From NCBI RefSeq assembly GCF_041737375.1, contig NZ_JBGSRV010000020.1, forward strand, positions 62,001 to 126,000: a DNA stretch of 64,000 bases, read 5' to 3'. The DNA comes from Vampirovibrio sp041737375 (lineage in GTDB: Bacteria; Cyanobacteriota; Vampirovibrionia; Vampirovibrionales; Vampirovibrionaceae). This document shows, one piece after another, positions 62,094-64,000 of the stretch (position 1 is its first letter; every line of letters starts with the position of its first letter). The notes below the pieces were generated by a model. The model was not told the origin of the DNA and made no database searches. It saw only the letters and a program-made list of their open reading frames with translations. A program made the position numbers and the translations under genes.

Positions 62094-62507
62094 TCAATAA
62101 TCCGAAGGACGTACAGGATCAAAATAATGGACTTTTTCCTCCGCTTGCCCTGCAATGCGTTGATGAAAAACATCCTGCTGGGGCAACCTTTTTAAGCGGG
62201 CATGGGGCAAGGGCTTTTGGAGCGTTGGACCTGAACGAATGGCTTGAATCCGGTTTAAGGCTGTTGTTAAAAGGCTGGTGGGTGTGCTGTAGCGGCCCTG
62301 TTGAAAAACAATCGGGTTGCGGGTGTGGCTCTCTATAATGGTGACCGTATTCAGGCCATTTTGTTTGCTTAAATCGATTTGAGCCGGTTTTTCAGGTTGC
62401 AGCGATTTTGAAAGCCCTTCTAGCGCTTCTTCTATTTGTTTGGGCTTGAACTGACTTTTAGGATATCGAAAAACCACATTTCCCCAAGTTTTTACACCAA
62501 TTGACAT
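62094..62507 (-). CDS. Hypothetical protein (137 aa)
   Basis: Begins MSIGVKTWGNVVFRYPKSQFKPKQIEEALEGL with GAGGGA 7 bases upstream. A mixed polar protein with a basic C-terminus (LPHARLKRLPQQDVFHQRIAG) and a Tyr-rich tail (KVHYFDPVRPSDY). No family recognised. It ends 75 bases before yggS. Confidence 0.65.
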   Translation of the reverse strand: MSIGVKTWGNVVFRYPKSQFKPKQIEEALEGLSKSLQPEKPAQIDLSKQNGLNTVTIIESHTRNPIVFQQGRYSTPTSLLTTALNRIQAIRSGPTLQKPLPHARLKRLPQQDVFHQRIAGQAEEKVHYFDPVRPSDY

Positions 62508-62827
62508 CAGAATTCCCTCACTTTTTGATTCTATTTTTATTTTCTCAACTTTTTAAGTTTCCCCACTTGGCATTGGCTCTTATTTTCATCCCTCATCTTC
62601 AGAATTCAAGTGTTTTTTGATGATTGGGTATCCCCTTTAGGCATCACTCTCCACTGAAGCGGGTTGGTTACTGCTCACTTTCTGTTGACGCCCGATATGT
62701 AATGGTTTGTAAATATCATTCAAGTTTAGGTAAAAACGTTCGAAATTCCAAAATAAGACAAAGTCGTTCGAAGCCGGGGCCATTTTTAAAAACCCTGGTC
62801 TTCAAAATCAATGAAGAGGGTCCTTCA
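62508..62827. other. 320-base gap upstream of the Pro-Thr-repeat gene
   Basis: No gene is visible. It holds the promoter listed next, then two CGTTCGAA copies (62737-62744 and 62765-62772, 28 bases apart) between the promoter and the GTG start, where they would lie in the 5' leader. The left end presumably also carries the promoter of the minus-strand gene. Confidence 0.45.
62684..62712 (+). promoter_or_regulatory. Promoter upstream of the Pro-Thr-repeat gene
   Basis: TTGACG (62684-62689), a 17-base spacer and TGTAAA (62707-62712). The leader to the GTG start at 62828 would be about 110 bases and includes both CGTTCGAA boxes. Confidence 0.4.
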
Positions 62828-63913
62828 GTGAACATCAACAACAACCCCAATGCGCAGTCTAATTACACCACAACACCCACTCCTGCCCCCACCCCCGAGC
62901 ATGAGAAAAAGAAGTTGCATGTATCCCGAGAAGTAGATGGTGTTAATAGTGACGGCGTGGTGGGTGAGTTATTGACCCAGGGAACCCAGAACCTGGCAGA
63001 TGCCAATAAGTATTTCGCCATGGGCAAATACTTTACCTCTGGCTTGCTGGCCGAAAACAATAAACTGACGCCTGAGGCGGCGAAACTATTCGCCGAACAG
63101 GGATCTGCGGGCAGTGCCGATATTTTATCGGCCGATGACATGTATGTGGCCGGTGATCCGGGTGTGGGCGGCAAAAAAAATAATTATTCCTGGGTAGATA
63201 TTGGGGTGACACCCGGTTTTTACACCATGTTTCAGGATGGGGCTGAAACAGGCTCCAAAATTACGGTTAACGCCCATGTAGAGGCCATTAACCCAGACGG
63301 CGACAAAGCCTTTACCGAGTACGGCTTTGTGATTCAGGATGATTTAGGCATAAAAACACAGGCCACTCTATCAGGTGGCCAGCTCACCATTGTGGATGGC
63401 AATGGACAGAGCAGGAAACTGTTGCCCCCCAATGACGTTTATTTTGTGGGCAACACCATGGATCCCACCGCCAAGTTTTATTACGCCGATGTACCCGGCG
63501 CAGGCAAAAATGGAGAGCCTGAGAAGCGCTTGATGGTTGATTATTATGAAAAACCGACCCCAGCGACTATCGCTAAACTGGTGGCTGAGGGGGTTGATCC
63601 TTACCGTGCCTCTACCCTGAGATCCAAAACCAGTTTGAGCTATGGCTTTCGGGTGCCTGATGGCGTCAATACCTTTGCCTCCTCTGAAGGCGTTGGCGCT
63701 GGTGGCGCCAAGAAAGTTGCCAGTAATGGTGTAAAAACTTACTACGACTCCCATTACGGTGAAGGCCCCTGTACGGTGATGGATACTTGCATCCTGACCC
63801 CAACCCCAACCCCTACGCCAACCCCTACGCCAACCCCTACGCCAACCCCCCCGCCACCGCCGTCCGGGCGGCCAGGAGCTTGGTCTTCATGCCGCCCTTC
63901 GACAGCCCGCTGA
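62828..63913 (+). CDS. Protein with C-terminal Pro-Thr repeat, cut by a junction
   Basis: Start GTG 62828 (MNINNNPNAQSNYTTTPTPAPTP) with GAGGG 9 bases upstream. A Pro-Thr-rich head is followed by a soluble domain of about 290 residues with several Gly/Asp turns (DDMYVAGDPGVGGKKNNYSW; NPDGDKAFTEYGF; LTIVDGNGQSR), no family recognised. A (Pro-Thr)n stretch follows from about 63797. After about 63850 the frame only continues as GRPGAWSSCRPSTAR, a shadow of the ProB gene on the other strand. The true C-terminus is therefore lost. Confidence 0.65.
   Translation: MNINNNPNAQSNYTTTPTPAPTPEHEKKKLHVSREVDGVNSDGVVGELLTQGTQNLADANKYFAMGKYFTSGLLAENNKLTPEAAKLFAEQGSAGSADILSADDMYVAGDPGVGGKKNNYSWVDIGVTPGFYTMFQDGAETGSKITVNAHVEAINPDGDKAFTEYGFVIQDDLGIKTQATLSGGQLTIVDGNGQSRKLLPPNDVYFVGNTMDPTAKFYYADVPGAGKNGEPEKRLMVDYYEKPTPATIAKLVAEGVDPYRASTLRSKTSLSYGFRVPDGVNTFASSEGVGAGGAKKVASNGVKTYYDSHYGEGPCTVMDTCILTPTPTPTPTPTPTPTPTPPPPPSGRPGAWSSCRPSTAR
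63798..63850 (+). repeat. 12-base tandem repeat coding for Pro-Thr
   Basis: CCAACCCCTACG is repeated three times exactly, after a degenerate ACCCCAACCCC lead-in. It encodes a Pro-Thr linker. Such tracts are hard to assemble from short reads. Confidence 0.85.
63843..63856. other. Probable assembly-chimera junction
   Basis: Left of this point the DNA is a Pro-Thr repeat of the host gene; right of it a G+C-rich, minus-strand ProB frame begins mid-gene. The switch happens in a run of C (CCCCCCCGCC), which gives microhomology. No host stop codon, terminator or insertion site is seen. Confidence 0.75.
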
Positions 63914-64000
63914 TCGGATCGCCCGCCATCGCCTCGATCTCGGGCGTGATCCGCTCCACCAGGTCGAACCGCTCTGCCGTGGGGTCTTCCTTCGGATTGG
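63851..64000 (-). CDS. proB: Internal fragment of glutamate 5-kinase (ProB), alphaproteobacterial-like
   Basis: The minus strand reads NPKEDPTAERFDLVERITPEIEAMAGD...SGLSKGGMKTKLLAARTAVAGG in one open frame. This is the proB segment with the conserved I-T-P-E-I-E-A-M-A-G and GGMxTKxxAA motifs, which bind ATP/glutamate kinase substrates. Codon use is strongly G/C-ending, unlike every other gene here. Neither end of the gene is present. It cannot belong to the same operon context and suggests a contaminant or chimera. Confidence 0.85.

Noticed and set aside
61916..62173. Minus-strand frame MFFINALQGKRRKKSIIL...
   Set aside because: It overlaps the yggS start region and the 3' end of the 137-aa gene, with no good ribosome-binding site of its own.
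63798..63850. The 12-base repeat as a CRISPR or mobile-element feature
   Set aside because: The units are adjacent with no spacers, in frame, and code for Pro-Thr.
1..64000. tRNA or rRNA genes, insertion sequences, prophage or defence islands
   Set aside because: I looked for T-loop GTTCRA motifs with acceptor stems, transposase or integrase genes, and terminal inverted repeats in the gaps and saw none.

Overview
The window looks like chromosome from a flagellated, non-photosynthetic relative of cyanobacteria (Vampirovibrionia/Melainabacteria). This is an inference from gene content, not from a marker-gene search. It rests on the order efp-accB-accC, a SepF-type division protein next to a YggS-type PLP protein, an LL-diaminopimelate-aminotransferase-like enzyme, cobalamin-dependent MetH, and a flgB-flgC-fliE-fliF-fliG-fliH-fliI operon, which true cyanobacteria lack. 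Base composition is near 50% G+C except in one AT-rich gene (35204-36445) and at the extreme right end.

Layout. 1-9.6 kb: the 5' end of a coiled-coil gene, a noncoding stretch with a possible folded RNA, a 910-aa lineage-type protein, an HxlR regulator, an orphan pair of sugar ABC permeases, an ECF sigma/anti-sigma/Spy-like envelope-stress module, and a run of unrecognised genes. 9.8-29.2 kb: mostly housekeeping genes (PLP decarboxylase, pnp, rpsO, TPR lipoprotein, DUF445, uppP, carbamate kinase, cysteine desulfurase, ruvB, YibE/F-like membrane protein, Pse-type methylase, uvrB, accC-accB-efp, tsaE-tsaB). 29.4-36.4 kb: a small stress membrane protein plus dps, an aminotransferase, several hypotheticals, a Nudix hydrolase, 4-hydroxyphenylpyruvate dioxygenase and an MtfA/M90-like zinc metallopeptidase. 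36.7-43.5 kb: the flagellar basal-body/export operon. 43.5-48.2 kb: a large Flp-type pilin-like protein, a GT-C glycosyltransferase, an RNA m5U methyltransferase and a tandem hot-dog thioesterase. 48.6-52.8 kb: FAH-family hydrolase, two hypotheticals, homogentisate dioxygenase and a flavin reductase. 52.8-62.5 kb: metH, a TIGR02757 protein, deoB, a secreted protein, sepF, yggS and a hypothetical. 62.8-63.85 kb: a protein ending in a Pro-Thr repeat.

How the genes fit together. HPPD, homogentisate dioxygenase and the FAH-family hydrolase could cover most of the tyrosine-to-fumarate/acetoacetate route from three dispersed loci. The flagellar operon lies beside surface-glycan and pilin-type genes. 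The sigma/anti-sigma pair reads into a Spy-like periplasmic protein. Efp/accB/accC, tsaE/tsaB, pnp/rpsO, uvrB and ruvB are core functions.

The most important caution is the last ~150 bases. They encode, on the minus strand, an in-frame internal piece of a G+C-rich, alphaproteobacterial-looking glutamate 5-kinase (ProB). It abuts the Pro-Thr repeat directly, which is best explained by an assembly chimera at a low-complexity tract. I did not find a convincing new multi-gene defence or mobile system. The best novelty candidates are the HExxH protein, the large pilin-like protein, the 910-aa protein and two structured leaders.
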